Assembly (NCBI RefSeq): GCF_902806685.2
Contig: NC_048557.2
Location: forward strand, 2,906,654-2,970,653
Length of the DNA: 64,000 nucleotides
Source of the DNA: Maniola hyperantus
Lineage: Eukaryota; Arthropoda; Insecta; Lepidoptera; Nymphalidae
Direction of reading: 5' to 3'
Each line of letters opens with the position of its first letter. The first letter of the stretch is position 1. The notes below the pieces were generated by a model. It was given only the letters and a program-made list of their open reading frames with translations. It was not told where the DNA came from and did not search any database. Position numbers and translations under genes: made by a program. Below, one piece after another: positions 21,149 through 31,193 of this stretch.

Positions 21149-21390
21149 TTAGATAAACTCCGAACCAATTCCGTATTTAACAATCTATTAAGCCTACTCT
21201 CCACATCCTAGCAGAACTCGGCTCATTTTAATTAAATCCGCGTACACAATTTCGAGCGACATAAAATCGATAATCGAATTATCGATAGCATCCCGTCACT
21301 AGCCAGATCCGTTTATATGGGAGCCATTACCGCCCTATTCAACGTCCGCGACTAAACAAAGCGGCTATTATCTGTGCCCGCATAAAAATA

Positions 21391-21725
21391 TAAGTATTTA
21401 CCGCCATCTTTGTATACGGTGAAGTTTATGTAAGTGACGGTTATACTTGCTACAATACTTACGTGATATCCGATACATGGCTTTTACGTAGATCGGAGAA
21501 GCGATCTATGGGCCTATTCGATGTCCGCGACTAAAAATATAAGTATTTACCGCCATCTTTGTATACGGTGAAGTTTATGTAAGTGACGGTTATACTTGCT
21601 ACAATACTTACGTGATATCCGATACATGGCTTTTACGTAGATCGGAGAAGTGATCTATGGGCCTATTCGATGTCCGCGACTAAAAATATAAGTATTTACC
21701 GCCATTTTTGTATATATACGATGAT
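21391..21725 (+). repeat. 149-bp tandem repeat
   Basis: The marker 'taagtatttaccgccat' occurs at 21391, 21540 and 21689, an exact 149-bp period twice over. The first two units are nearly identical; the third decays and is interrupted by a palindrome and a TIR element. Unit pieces reappear at 21911-21948 and 22590-22617. Confidence 0.9.
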
Positions 21726-21796
21726 GTTTATGAAAGTGACGTTTATGTGTTGCTACAAATACTTTTAATATTTTATATGCTTATGTCAACCAGCTC

Positions 21797-21864
21797 GCAA
21801 ATTTATTCAAGATCAAATCCATGTATGTACACACATACATGGATTTGATCTTAAATAAATTTGC
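21797..21864. repeat. Near-perfect palindrome, 32-nt arms
   Basis: Arms 21797-21828 and 21833-21864 are complementary with one mismatch and a four-base loop (acac). It interrupts the third 149-bp unit, so it is probably a small palindromic insertion. Confidence 0.9.
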
Positions 21865-21948
21865 TAGATGATTGAAAAATAAACATTTTGTTTATTTATT
21901 TATTTATTTACAATACGTACGTGATATTCGATACATGGCTTTTACGTA

Positions 21949-22589
21949 TACTCTGATTTTAATTCGGTGGAATTCTGACGTTGTCATTTTTAGACATCAG
22001 GGGAGTTATTTGTATGAAAAACACTGTGACCACCACCTGAAGTTCGATTTTACCCCAAATTACATTAAATTAAATCCCTATCAATATAAAAAGCCCTAAG
22101 ACATAACTTCGCACTAAAATAGGGTGCAATCTTTAACAGTGGAAAGTGGAAACTGGCAGCAATGGGATCGGTTGATTTGAGGATGTAATCTTGATCTGTA
22201 TGTTGAACATTTCTATGTTTATTTTTAGTTCCTTTTAATTTTAATCATCTTGATGTGCCTAAAAGTACACGCTTAGATTGTGATTCAGGATTTTTAAAGA
22301 AATTCTTTCACAAAAACCTTGTTCTTTACGAAAACAAGAAAAAATCGGCCAAATCGGTTGATTTGTTCCCAAGTGATGATTACATGCGGCAATTGATTTA
22401 TGTACTTAAATTTACCTAAGTACAATATTTAAAGTTTTCTTCTTTGTGGGAATTGTTTTATCTCTGGTAACGTTAAGAAACATCAGAATTCCACGGAATT
22501 CCAGGTGAGATTGCAGTCAAGGGCTAACTTGTATCGGAATAAAAATAAAAAAATAAAAGAATTAAAAATCAGTATTAAAAATCAGAGTA
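21949..22589. mobile_element. TA-flanked TIR element in the 149-bp repeat
   Basis: The unit 'cttttacgTAgatcgg' is split after TA at 21947-21948 and resumes with TA at 22590. Ends are TACTCTGATTTT / AAAATCAGAGTA. A second inverted pair (gtggaattctga / tcagaattccac) lies inside. TA duplication plus TIRs fits the Tc1/mariner superfamily, non-autonomous. The uninterrupted repeat units act as an empty-site control. Confidence 0.85.
22501..22560 (+). mobile_element. SINE family 2 tail fragment
   Basis: 'caggtgagattgcagtcaag' and an A-rich end match the tail of the SINE at 3679-4024. It lies inside the TIR element, as a later insertion. Confidence 0.7.
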
Positions 22590-22657
22590 TAGATCGGCGA
22601 AGCGATCTAAGGGCCGAGAACGGCAATAACAGCCAATTCAGCCATGCAGGGTATACA

Positions 22658-22800
22658 TCCATACTTATATTATTATAAATACGAAAGTGGGTACGTCTGT
22701 CTATCTGCTAGCTTTTCACGGCCTATCTGTTTAACCATTTTTAGGTAGAGGACCTTGCATCCTAGGAAAGGATATAGTTCCCACGGGATTAAGGTAACAC
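22658..22800 (+). mobile_element. Helitron-like family 2, 5' part
   Basis: A|TCCATACTTATATTATTATAAATACG and a GTCT run, then decayed; the 3' hairpin and CTAG are absent. Confidence 0.7.
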
Positions 22801-23690
22801 TAAATCAACTTAGTTTGTTTAAAACCTGATTTGTCAATTATTAAATATCTCCCCTCGACTCTCACTAGCTTTGTTTCTCGTGCCTTTCAAATTTGAATCC
22901 CTCACATCGCTCAAGGTTCTAACTTAGATTTTTAAAAACTATTGCTAGAATTTAGAATACTCGCTCGAGATTCAAACTCAATTCGAAATATTTCAAACAA
23001 AAATGAACTTTATTTAATGGACTGAAATACGGCTGAAATGGATTTTACAAAATTTTAAACAGAACGTCCTCTCCGGTCATAAAATAGTAGCAAAATAAAA
23101 CGCAGACCGCTCACGGATCGGCTACTACGAATGTCAAACCAATTTTTAACGTTCCGATTTCGGAAAAAATGAAAAATTCAAATATGAAACGTTCGAATTC
23201 GAAATTCAAAAACAAAACTAACAGCTGGGCGTTCCGGACGGCCGAATATCGAAGCAAGTGCATCGAGGTATAATACGTGTACAAGCTATCCTACAGGTGA
23301 AACTTTGCACGCTAATTTAAGCTTTATTTTTGAATGGTTACAGGTTATTCTTGCGTGTAACAGTTTTTGTTTTGTTTGGGTGTATGAATGTAAATGTACG
23401 GTCGTTGAATGCTCCCATTATGGCCGCGCTAGGCTCTGGTGTTTGTTTATTAATCATTTCGGCCCTTATCGTTAGTGGAACGAAGGACGGCATAAAGAGA
23501 CAGAACAGGAAATGAACTGGGATATCTTTAGGAAATGACGCGATTCGTTCTTTTTGCCTCTTTGATATTGTTTATGTTCGTTCATTATCGTTGTCGGGAT
23601 TGTCACTACAATTTTACGTGATGGTTATTAATGATGCAGGCTAAGATGGAAAACTGCTAAATGTATTCAAAGTTCTAACATCCATATTTC
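22801..23690. other. Single-copy-like stretch; no gene recognised
   Basis: No repeat family seen. The only item of note is the short ORF at 23394-23525. Confidence 0.45.
23394..23515 (+). CDS. Weak candidate: small ORF with a membrane segment
   Basis: From an ATG at 23394 the frame gives about 40 residues: a short N-terminus, a hydrophobic stretch (IMAALGSGVCLLIISALIV) that could span a membrane, and a basic C-terminus ending KRQNRK before a stop. The frame extends upstream without ATG, so it could be part of an exon. No family recognised. Confidence 0.12.
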
Positions 23691-23694
23691 CATA

Positions 23695-24018
23695 ATAATA
23701 ATTTTATGGATGCAAAAGTGTGTCTGTCTATCCGGGCCCATCCGTATAACAGATTCTGAAGTTTGGTACTTTTCACAATTGTTACTAAGCACCTACAACG
23801 ATTTTAAGTGATAGTTTCATCGCGTAGATTTAGGTTTTTAAAAATCGCGTGGGAACTCTTTGATCTCCCGGGATCAAAAGTAACCTATGTCACTCTCCAG
23901 GTCTCAAACTATAATCTATATCCATGCAAAAAATCACGTCGATCCATTGCTCCGTTGCGACATGATTGAAGGACAAACCAATAAACCAACAAACAAACAC
24001 ACTTTCGCATTTATAATA
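23695..24018. mobile_element. Two Helitron-like family 2 remnants
   Basis: A 5' part begins A|TCCATATTTCCATAATAATA (plus, 23695-23770). A longer minus-strand copy (about 23817-24018) runs from 'gcgtagatttaggtttttaa' to 'cactttcgcatttataatat'. Confidence 0.7.
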
Positions 24019-24257
24019 TGGGTAGTGATGACTTTATTGAAAATCTAAAAGAAAAGCAAGTATCTAGTAGAAATACAGAAGTTACTAAATTATATATTAT
24101 AAATGTGGGGTTCCGCAGAATGTTCGGAATGACAAAATTACGGGAACGGTGTTCCGTGCGGGTGCCCGCGTTTGGGGCGATGCGGTTGGGTACACGCACG
24201 TCGTGAGGGACGATAGAAATATGGAGGACATTATCATTAGCCATAATATTATAATAT

Positions 24258-24560
24258 TATTGGCGGTAATAGCCTTGTGGTTAAGACGTCCGCTCATGTT
24301 CAGGAGGCAGGGAATTCAATCACCTCTAACTTTTCGGAGTTATGTGAAAAACCTGCATGCCTGAGAGTTTCTCATAATCCATATTGCAAATGCGAAAGTG
24401 TGTCTGTCTGTCTGTCTGCTAGCTTTTCCAACAGTTTAACCAATTTTGGTACAGAGACAGACAGACAACAAAGTGATCCTGTAAAGATTCCTTTTTCCCT
24501 TTGAGGTAAGGAGCCCTAATTAGAGGTGCGTGCCCCGATTAGGAGGTATACGTCTTCCAC
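24258..24560 (+). mobile_element. Mosaic: SINE head, Helitron 5' end, GGTTCCGT repeat end
   Basis: 24258-24372 is the head of SINE family 1. Next comes A|TCCATATTGCAAATGCG with GTCT repeats (Helitron family 2, to about 24445), then the 'acaacaaagtgatcctgtaa' end of the GGTTCCGT repeat (to 24521) and SINE crumbs. Confidence 0.6.
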
Positions 24561-24839
24561 TAAGCTGAAAAATATGAAGTAAAAAGTAATTTACTTAGAA
24601 TGTAACAGGCGTATCCATAGTACGGCCGACGTCATATATAAGAGGATACGGTACAAGTTCAAAGTTAGCCGTGTGTTGGAGATATCATATCTAGTGAAGC
24701 ATTACAATGCATTTTAAATGCTATTAAAGAGTGGCTAAGGTTGAAATTACTCAAATTTCAATAATATAAAGTATGGACAAAGTTTTATATGAAATAATCT
24801 GTGGAATTAATTGACAAAAACGGACTTATACCATGTATG

Positions 24840-24982
24840 CAGTGGCGTGCAGCTCATAGAAGCATAAACACACTGCTTACCCTCATTGTAATAAATCAAT
24901 TCTTATTTTTCATTATAACCTGCCGTAAAATAAGTTCATACCTAAATGCATACCCTGGCTTGAACTCCTGTGCACGCCACTG
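24840..24982 (-). mobile_element. hAT-type MITE, family 1 copy 3
   Basis: The 143-bp element has CAGTGGCGTGCA / TGCACGCCACTG ends and a perfect 8-bp duplication CATGTATG at 24832-24839 and 24983-24990. Confidence 0.9.
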
Positions 24983-25312
24983 CATGTATGTTATGTAATT
25001 ATATATTTATGTAGATTTTGATGCATGGTTTTCTTGTGAAAAGTAAATTCAGCCCGCAACCGCGCAAGCCTAACCAAGCGGAGAGATCGCAGACTCGAGG
25101 ATGTGGTTTAATTAACAAGAGTTCGAAGGCTGAACTTTAACTTAGCGGTTTTCTTTCAAACTTGTATACTAGTGTTCTCTTCAAAATTCTAAACTTGAGG
25201 CAAATTAAATATTCTATGAAGTAGTCTAGACTCTAGACACACAGTTTTATTTGTAACTAGCGGTTTTACCCGTTTTAAATTGGTCAGAATTATTGACAAT
25301 CCTTTTCTCACT

Positions 25313-25446
25313 AAGGGCGTTTGTGCACTTATCTGTGATTTCACTGATCCGTCAAAAAATACGAATCGAATGTACGTATTTGTATGAGGGCCACTTCGAA
25401 AAATCACAGATACGAACTGAATACGGATGAGTGCAAAAATGCACTA
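25313..25446. mobile_element. Possible TIR MITE ('gggcgtttgtgcac')
   Basis: The left 'tttgtgcacttatc' and right 'gatgagtgcaaaaatgcac' are imperfect inverted repeats. A related start 'aagggcgtttgtgcac' occurs at 4866. Boundaries are not settled. Confidence 0.35.
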
Positions 25447-25974
25447 ACATAAAGCCTATAATTTAATTTAATTAAGTAAGTTTTAATTTAATTTTAAGTG
25501 ACATAATGCATGTAAACACTTAATTTAGTAATAATATGCAAGTTAAAATTTATTGTGCAAGTAAACAAGTTGAATAGAATTTTGTCTAATTTTCGGTTAA
25601 GTGAATTTCCCTTCAGAGCATAGGTCTCCTCTCAGAATGGCTTTGGCCATAGTTTACTACGCTGAAAGACATTGTCAGCACTTGAACTTAGTAGGCAACT
25701 TGCACTTAAGGCTGTATACAATACGAGCTTCACTGGAGAAAATGCAAATCTCTGTAAGTTTGTGACATAAACCACTTTGCATCAATGCGCTTACAAAGGA
25801 GTCATATCCTTTACCTATTTGCGAGTATTTGACGACACCAGCTGCGATGCAAACTGGATGAAATCTGTTTTGTCCTAGACAGAACTAGGTCTTGATTGAA
25901 TTCTTCCTTGAGTCGCCGCTAAAAGATGTAAAGGCTTCTTTGATATTCAATAATGTAACATGTCTGACAATAGC
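25447..25974. other. No gene; SINE crumbs
   Basis: About 25620-25670 resembles the 'cctctcagaatg...' part of SINE family 1. The rest is unassigned. Confidence 0.45.
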
Positions 25975-26050
25975 GACATTGCCGGCTCACTACTGAGCAC
26001 GGTTTTCATATCAGAATGCGAAGGGTCCACCACGCTGGCCAAGTGCGGAT

Positions 26051-26446
26051 CATCATCATCAACCGATAGACGTCCACAGCTGGACATAGGTCTCTTGTAG
26101 GGACTTCCATACGCCACGGTTTTGCGCCGACTGAATCCAGCGCCTCCCTGTGACTCGTCTGATGTGTTCCGTCCACCTAGGGGGGGGGGGGGGGGGGGGG
26201 GGGGTCTTCCAACACTGAGTCTTCCGGTGCGAGGTCGCCATTCCAGCACCTTGGGACCCCAACGTCTATCGGTTTTAAAAACTATGCGCCTGCATATTGC
26301 CACTTCAGCTTCGCAACCCGTTGAGCTATGTCGGTTACTCTAGTTCTCCTACGGATATCCTCATTTCTGATTTGATCATTTAGAGAAACTCCAAACATAG
26401 CTCTCTCCATCGCCCGCTGAGTGACTCTGAGCTTTCTTATTCCCAT
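26051..26446 (-). mobile_element. RTE LINE, 5'-truncated insertion with 9-bp target duplication
   Basis: The 396-bp insert reads on the minus strand through the ORF2 end (LRVTQRAMERAMFGVSLNDQ-type region, RRNRVTDIAQRVAKL, KVLEWRPRTG) to an (ATG)n tail. It is flanked by AGTGCGGAT at 26042-26050 and 26447-26455. This marks target-primed integration and truncation. The reading frame is broken around the poly-G run. Confidence 0.9.
26180..26204 (+). repeat. Poly-G run of 25
   Basis: Sister RTE copies have only a short run here ('cctagtggggggtctt'), so the homopolymer expanded after insertion or is a sequencing or assembly artefact. Confidence 0.95.
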
Positions 26447-26544
26447 AGTGCGGATTGGCAGACTTAATTGGCAGAAAATTCGTTACGCTACTAAAATAAT
26501 TTTTCTTGCCCTTTTTCTCTGTTTCTTTCTTTTCAAGATAATGT

Positions 26545-27330
26545 TATACCTAAAAGAAAACTTCACACAATTGATTTAGAAGAAAATTTACACTTAGCGA
26601 AAACATATTAAAATACGATAAAACGGGGAAAAACTTCCGAATCTGCGCTTGAAATAGGATCGTTGAAGTCGTTGATCGAGTTTCCGAATATGGAATAGTT
26701 GAAATTTTTTTAAGTAAGCATTTCATATGGGTAAACTAGCTATTCCCCGTAACGTTATCCGCGTGGATTTAGGTTTTTAAAAGATCCCGCTATAGTTTTA
26801 GAAGAATATTAATACTTAGCGAAACCCACGATTAGATAATATCCGCCATTAAAACTCGATCAGCTGGAAACTGCTGAGGCACTGGAAGCAATGGGATGAA
26901 ACGCGGAAAACATATTAAAATACGATAAAACGGAAAACTTCTGAACCTGCGCTTGAAATAGGATCGTTGAAGTCGTTGACCAAGTTTCCGAATATGGAAT
27001 AGTTGAAGAAGTTTTGAACGTAAGCATCTATAAATGAATAAACTACTTTTTCCTGTAACATTATCCGCGTAGATTTAGGTTTTTTAAAAGACCCCGCAAT
27101 AGTTTCAGAATAATATTAACACTTAGCGAAACCCACAATTAGATAATATCCGCCATTAAAACTCGACCAGCTGGAAACTGCCGAGGCACTGAAAGCAATG
27201 TGATGAAACGCTGAAACATATTAAAATACGATAAAATAGAAAACTTCTGAACCTGCGCTTGAAATAGGATCGTTAAAGTCATTGACCAAGTTTCCGAATA
27301 TGGAATAGTTGAAGAAAGTTTTCAAATATG
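26545..27330 (+). repeat. 306-bp tandem repeat, about 2.5 copies
   Basis: 'aacatattaaaatacgataa' occurs at 26602, 26909 and 27215 (periods 307 and 306), with 'gcgcttgaaataggatcgtt' and 'ttccgaatatggaatagttg' following each time. The second and third units are most alike. A distant relative sits at about 27985-28135. Part of the unit (gttatccgcgtggatttagg) derives from a Helitron-like family. Confidence 0.85.
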
Positions 27331-27517
27331 AAAAAATAAACAAAAATTGGCCTATTTTATAAGGTCTGAAGGTATTGTATTTATTAGTGTCCCAGTTCCA
27401 TGCTAGAAAGTAAAAATTGAATATTTATTAGAATCACCTCGGCGTCTATCTGTTTTATTTAAAAACTAATAAAGTTTCAGAGAGAACAGCCAAAGCAACT
27501 TTTAACACAAGGTACAT

Positions 27518-27858
27518 CCGCGACAGGTTGAGATGGAAATCGGGGTGTGACGCGCCGCACACGAGCAAGCTACCCGCGCTCTCCCGCACCGGGTTAACGC
27601 GGAGGCTGTGCGGCGGGGTGATTCCGTATCTCGCGACAGGCTTGCGACAGGCGTAAATCTCGCGATCATTGCTGTCAAACGTCCGGCTAGAGAGAGACAG
27701 CAATAGACACAAAGCAAAATAAGAAGAAGGAGAAGAAGAGAGACAGCAAATGAACTGTCGGATTGCTACTGCTGTCGCTACTGCAACGGTTTACGTAAAC
27801 ACCCCGCGGGTGTGCGGGGCGTTCCCTCCCTTATTTCCATTTCAAACTGTCACGTACT
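27518..27858. mobile_element. GC-rich TIR element, copy 1
   Basis: The left end cgcgacaggttgagatgg is matched inverted by ccatttcaaactgtcacg near 27855. The interior is strongly GC-rich ('gacgcgccgcac', 'ccccgcgggtgtgcgggg'). It is related to 55911-56075, with a fragment at 40971-41030. Confidence 0.65.
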
Positions 27859-28251
27859 ATACGTAAATTCAGTTTTTGATGAAATGCTATTTTTTTTTTC
27901 AAATGAGTCGAATCTGTAACCAAATGTAAAATCAGAGTAGAAAAAAAATGTTACGTTTAGGATGCACCCGGAGAACTTATTATACGTATTAAAAACACGA
28001 TCAGCCATTTAAACTGTCGTTCGAAGAAATAACGTTGAATAGCTATAAAAACACGTTGAAACGGCAAACTTCCGAACTCTACCTGCACTTGAAACGGATT
28101 TAATAAATTCATTGGCCAAGTTTGCGAACCCTGGCCAAGTTTTCTTATTTGATTATTTTTGAATACATATTTGTTATATTTATTTATTCGATTTTTTCGG
28201 AATTTCCTGATTCGTGGTAGTCTGTATAAACACTGATAAAAACGGGTTGAG

Positions 28252-28775
28252 ATGATGACGATCATCATCATCATCATGATGATGATGATCCTCATCATCT
28301 CACCCATTGCGGGCCCTCTATTGGATACGGGTCTCAGATCTCAGAATGAGAATGATTTGGCCATAATACATCACACATCGTTTGAGAACATTATGGAAAA
28401 CCCTCAGGAATGCAGTTTTCCTCACGATGTTTGCTTCACCGTTAAAGCAAGTGATATTTGCCTCCTCATTTCTGATTCGAACCGCTAAGATTTGGAACAC
28501 CCTTCCAGCATCAGTTTTCCCCTCCAATTATACTAATATGGGTACCTTCAAGTGAAGAGTGAATAGGCATCTTCTAGGCAAGCGCGCTCTATCTTAGGTT
28601 GCATCATCACTTGCCACCAGGGCCTGATTGCAACCAAGCGCTAGTCTATAAATAAATAAATAAAAATGTTTTAAACTCATATTACTTCAAAAAGTTAGAG
28701 GCCCGGGTCGAACCTCTGACCTCTCGTACAGGAGTCAAACGTCCTAACCATTAGGCCATCACGTCTCTATGATGA
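28252..28775 (-). mobile_element. SINE family 1 copy interrupted by a LINE 3' end
   Basis: An (ATC)n/(ATG)n tail, then the SINE body to about 28456, interrupted, then 'actcatattacttcaaaaag' to the tRNA head (gggtcgaacctctgacc; taggccatcacg). Confidence 0.75.
28460..28680 (+). mobile_element. Jockey/R1-like LINE 3' end
   Basis: The frame reads WNTLPASVFPSNYTNMGTFK, then after a stop RVNRHLLGKRALS, the usual C-terminal motif (W-LP... F...L). Its 3' UTR 'gcatcatcacttgccaccag ... gattgcaaccaag' and (AAAT)n tail match the tail of SINE family 2. Confidence 0.8.
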
Positions 28776-29632
28776 TGTTGTTGAATTGAAGAGGTGAAAA
28801 TATAAATATACAAGACGACTCAAAGATATTAACTAATTTCTTTCATTTAAGTTAAAAATGAAGCGCCGCCCGTACCGACTTAATGAGTCTCGGAACGAGG
28901 TCGCTACCAAATAAGACTAGACATGAATGGAAAGCAATTTAAACACAAATTGCTACTAACGAATTGCGCTCCGTTTTCGTGTTTCGTATACTTTTAATAC
29001 CTTACAGTTTCTTTTGCGAGGCGTAAAATAAATAGGGGATTATAATAATGAGTGGATTTTTATACGAAGTGTTATGAGAAACAGTTCAGTTGAAAGAAAA
29101 TTTGCTTTTTATTAGATAAAACATTTTTTCGCTATCATTTTCGTATAGGTTGCGACCTATTTATTTTCGAACTATTTTGAGGTGAGCTCTCTACGGTTAG
29201 CGGATCTTTGGATATTATTATCATGAAAATTAATGACATAATATTTCTAAATAAGTAGTTGGATAAACCTTAATTTTATTTTGATTTAAGTAGATATGTA
29301 TGAATATAAAGTGAACACTTTTACGTTGAATGAAAAAATGAAAAAATTCTACCGTTCCGTGCGACTGATTGTCTCATGTAGAGCTCAAATTTTGGGACCT
29401 TTGGGTCCTGAGTCTAGAAACTTAAAATTTTGCACGTAGTTTCTATGTACCTCTATAATTAGTTATTTCTGGCGACTTAGTCGATCTAAGCTAATTTTAT
29501 ACAACCTTCCAAACCATATAACTATTTCCCATTAAATGTGAGTTTTCGTACCCATTTTAAATTTTAAATTTTTTTTTGGTATCTGTCTGCTTGAACTTAT
29601 TACTTGTGTCAATCAGTGGGGCCGATTCTCTA
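28776..29632. other. No gene recognised
   Basis: AT-rich and apparently single copy, with no ORF I can support. Confidence 0.5.
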
Positions 29633-29763
29633 GTACACAATCTCTAAACTAAACGAAATTAACAGGTCTAAATCTAGTGCTATCCTTTTCAGCAAGCAAC
29701 ATCATGAAAGGGACAGCAATAGATTTAGACGTGCTATTTTAGTTTAGTTTAGAGATTGTGTAC
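29633..29763. mobile_element. Palindromic MITE, best copy
   Basis: The ends gtacacaatctctaaactaa / tagtttagagattgtgtac are inverted repeats, and the complementarity continues (ggtctaaatct / agatttagac) almost to the centre. The whole 131-bp element could fold as one hairpin. Confidence 0.8.
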
Positions 29764-29819
29764 AAAGGAATTAGCCACAGTGAGTGGTATTTCGCTTATA
29801 CATATAAATATACTGTACA

Positions 29820-30160
29820 GCGGGCGATGCTTGCTCAAATCAGAAATGAGGAGATCCGTAGAAGAACCAGAGCAACCAACATCGCTCAGCGGGCCCAGAA
29901 GCTGAAGTGGCAAGGAAGAAAGTTCTCACTCACTCACTAACCGACATAGCTCAACGGGTTGCGAAGCTGAAGTGGCAATGGACAGGGCACAATTGGGGTC
30001 CCAAGGTGCTGGGATGGCGACCTCGCACCGGAAGACGCAGCGTTGGAAGACCCCCCACTAGGTGGACGGACGACATCAGACGAATCGCTGAATTTAGGCG
30101 GCGCAATATCGTGGCGTGTTGAAGTCCCTACAAGAGATCTATGTCTTTGATGATGATGAT
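29820..30160 (+). mobile_element. Two overlapping RTE LINE 3' fragments
   Basis: 29820-29930 covers the QIRNEEIRRRTRATNIAQRA region. From 29940 the 'gacatagctcaacgggttgc' region recurs and continues to GRRSVGRPPTRWTDDIRR and an (ATG)n tail. The repeated segment shows two separate fragments or a partial duplication. Confidence 0.8.
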
Positions 30161-30164
30161 ATAA

Positions 30165-30707
30165 AATCAAAATAAATACAAATAGAAAAAAATAGTTCAA
30201 AACATTAAAAATACGCATCACGTTCAATTCCGCAAACGAACACGACATAATTTCATACCACAGAATACTACCAAACAAAATATAAGTAGAATTTCTGCAA
30301 AACAGTTTTAATGCATGCCTTTATAAATGAAACACAAGTGTTTCATATAATTTCATTGCACGACACATTTTATCTCTGTGTTATATATTGTTTATTTTTT
30401 CACATGGAATAATGATGACGGATGTAACATCATATATTCAGGGACACTCGAAACACTATTTCCGCTGCGCCATATTGGACCGGATAATCTGGCGCGAAAT
30501 CTGGAAGCGTTTATTTTTAAAATTCATACAGACGTAAATTTTTAAATGTAACCGAATATTTTATGGTCATCATGACATTCACGATTGAGTGAAAAGTGTA
30601 AATAAAGTGAATTTCACCTTGCTTATTGAAAAAACGAGTACGTAAATGCCCATTAATCAAATACACGGTTAAGGAATATTTAAATAAAATATTAGGCAAA
30701 TCAGTAC
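30165..30707. other. No gene; left flank of the LTR element
   Basis: AT-rich. The last seven bases (30701-30707, TCAGTAC) are the 5' end of a Helitron-like copy that continues beyond the LTR element at 36130. Confidence 0.6.
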
Positions 30708-31039
30708 TGTTGCGGACGGGAGCTTCATGCCACGCGCAGCGCTGGCAGTGACTAATGCTGATTGGACGCCCGCCGACACCTCCGCGCCCCGCTACGACTT
30801 CACCACCCGCGATCGCCTTGTCTCCCGCTCGGCACGACCGTATGCGCTTGCCGAGTGGGAGAATTAGATATAAGTTCAATTTTTAATGTATAGCCTCACT
30901 TCGCCTCTTGCCTTTGAACTGAGAAGAACTAGAACTTGAAGTACTGTGAACCTGAAAAATAGTGAATAATTATTGTGATCAAGAAAGAAATACAGTCCAC
31001 TGAACCCTCCGAGGAATTGTTTTGAATCCCTCCCCAACA
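30708..31039 (+). repeat. 5' LTR
   Basis: 332 bp, TGTTGCGGACGGG to CCCTCCCCAACA. A TATA-like tataa lies at 30869-30873 and could seat the promoter; no canonical AATAAA is seen. Confidence 0.97.
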
Positions 31040-31043
31040 TCTT

Positions 31044-31061
31044 TGGTCCATCGTGCCGGAT
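31044..31061 (+). other. Primer binding site, probably tRNA-Tyr
   Basis: TGGTCCATCGTGCCGGAT starts four bases after the LTR. It matches the complement of an insect tRNA-Tyr 3' end, as I recall it, at 16 of 18 positions. Confidence 0.6.
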
Positions 31062-31081
31062 CAAGAACCAGAAGAACCGAA

Positions 31082-31192
31082 GCCTCAAGATCCGAAGTCT
31101 CAAGAACCGAAGCCTCAAGAACTGAAGGCTCAAGAACCGAAGCCTCAAGAACTGAAGGCTCAAGAACCGAAGGCTCAAGATCCGAAGATCAA
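31082..31192 (+). repeat. 15-bp tandem repeat in the leader
   Basis: About seven units of 'ctcaagaaccgaagc' with small changes lie between the primer site and the first ATG. The frame is open through them (PKPQE/LKAQE-type repeats) in phase with the ORF. They might be translated if initiation is upstream and non-AUG. Confidence 0.85.
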
Positions 31193-31193
31193 G

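Larger units (their letters stand above)
25975..26480 (-). mobile_element. SINE family 1 copy interrupted by an RTE LINE
   Basis: SINE sequence 'ccggctcactactgagcacgg ... gctggccaagtgcggat' stops at 26050 and resumes as 'agtgcggattggcagactt' at 26447. Confidence 0.8.

Noticed and set aside
26059..26343. Pro- or Gly-run ORFs
   Set aside because: Created by the poly-G expansion within an RTE pseudogene.
30423..30460. Second hammerhead-like GAAAC site
   Set aside because: No CUGANGA box or pairing stem II upstream.
31053..31193. Polyprotein start at GTG 31053
   Set aside because: GTG is not a normal eukaryotic start and lies inside the primer site; the ATG at 31194 is preferred, with the open leader noted separately.
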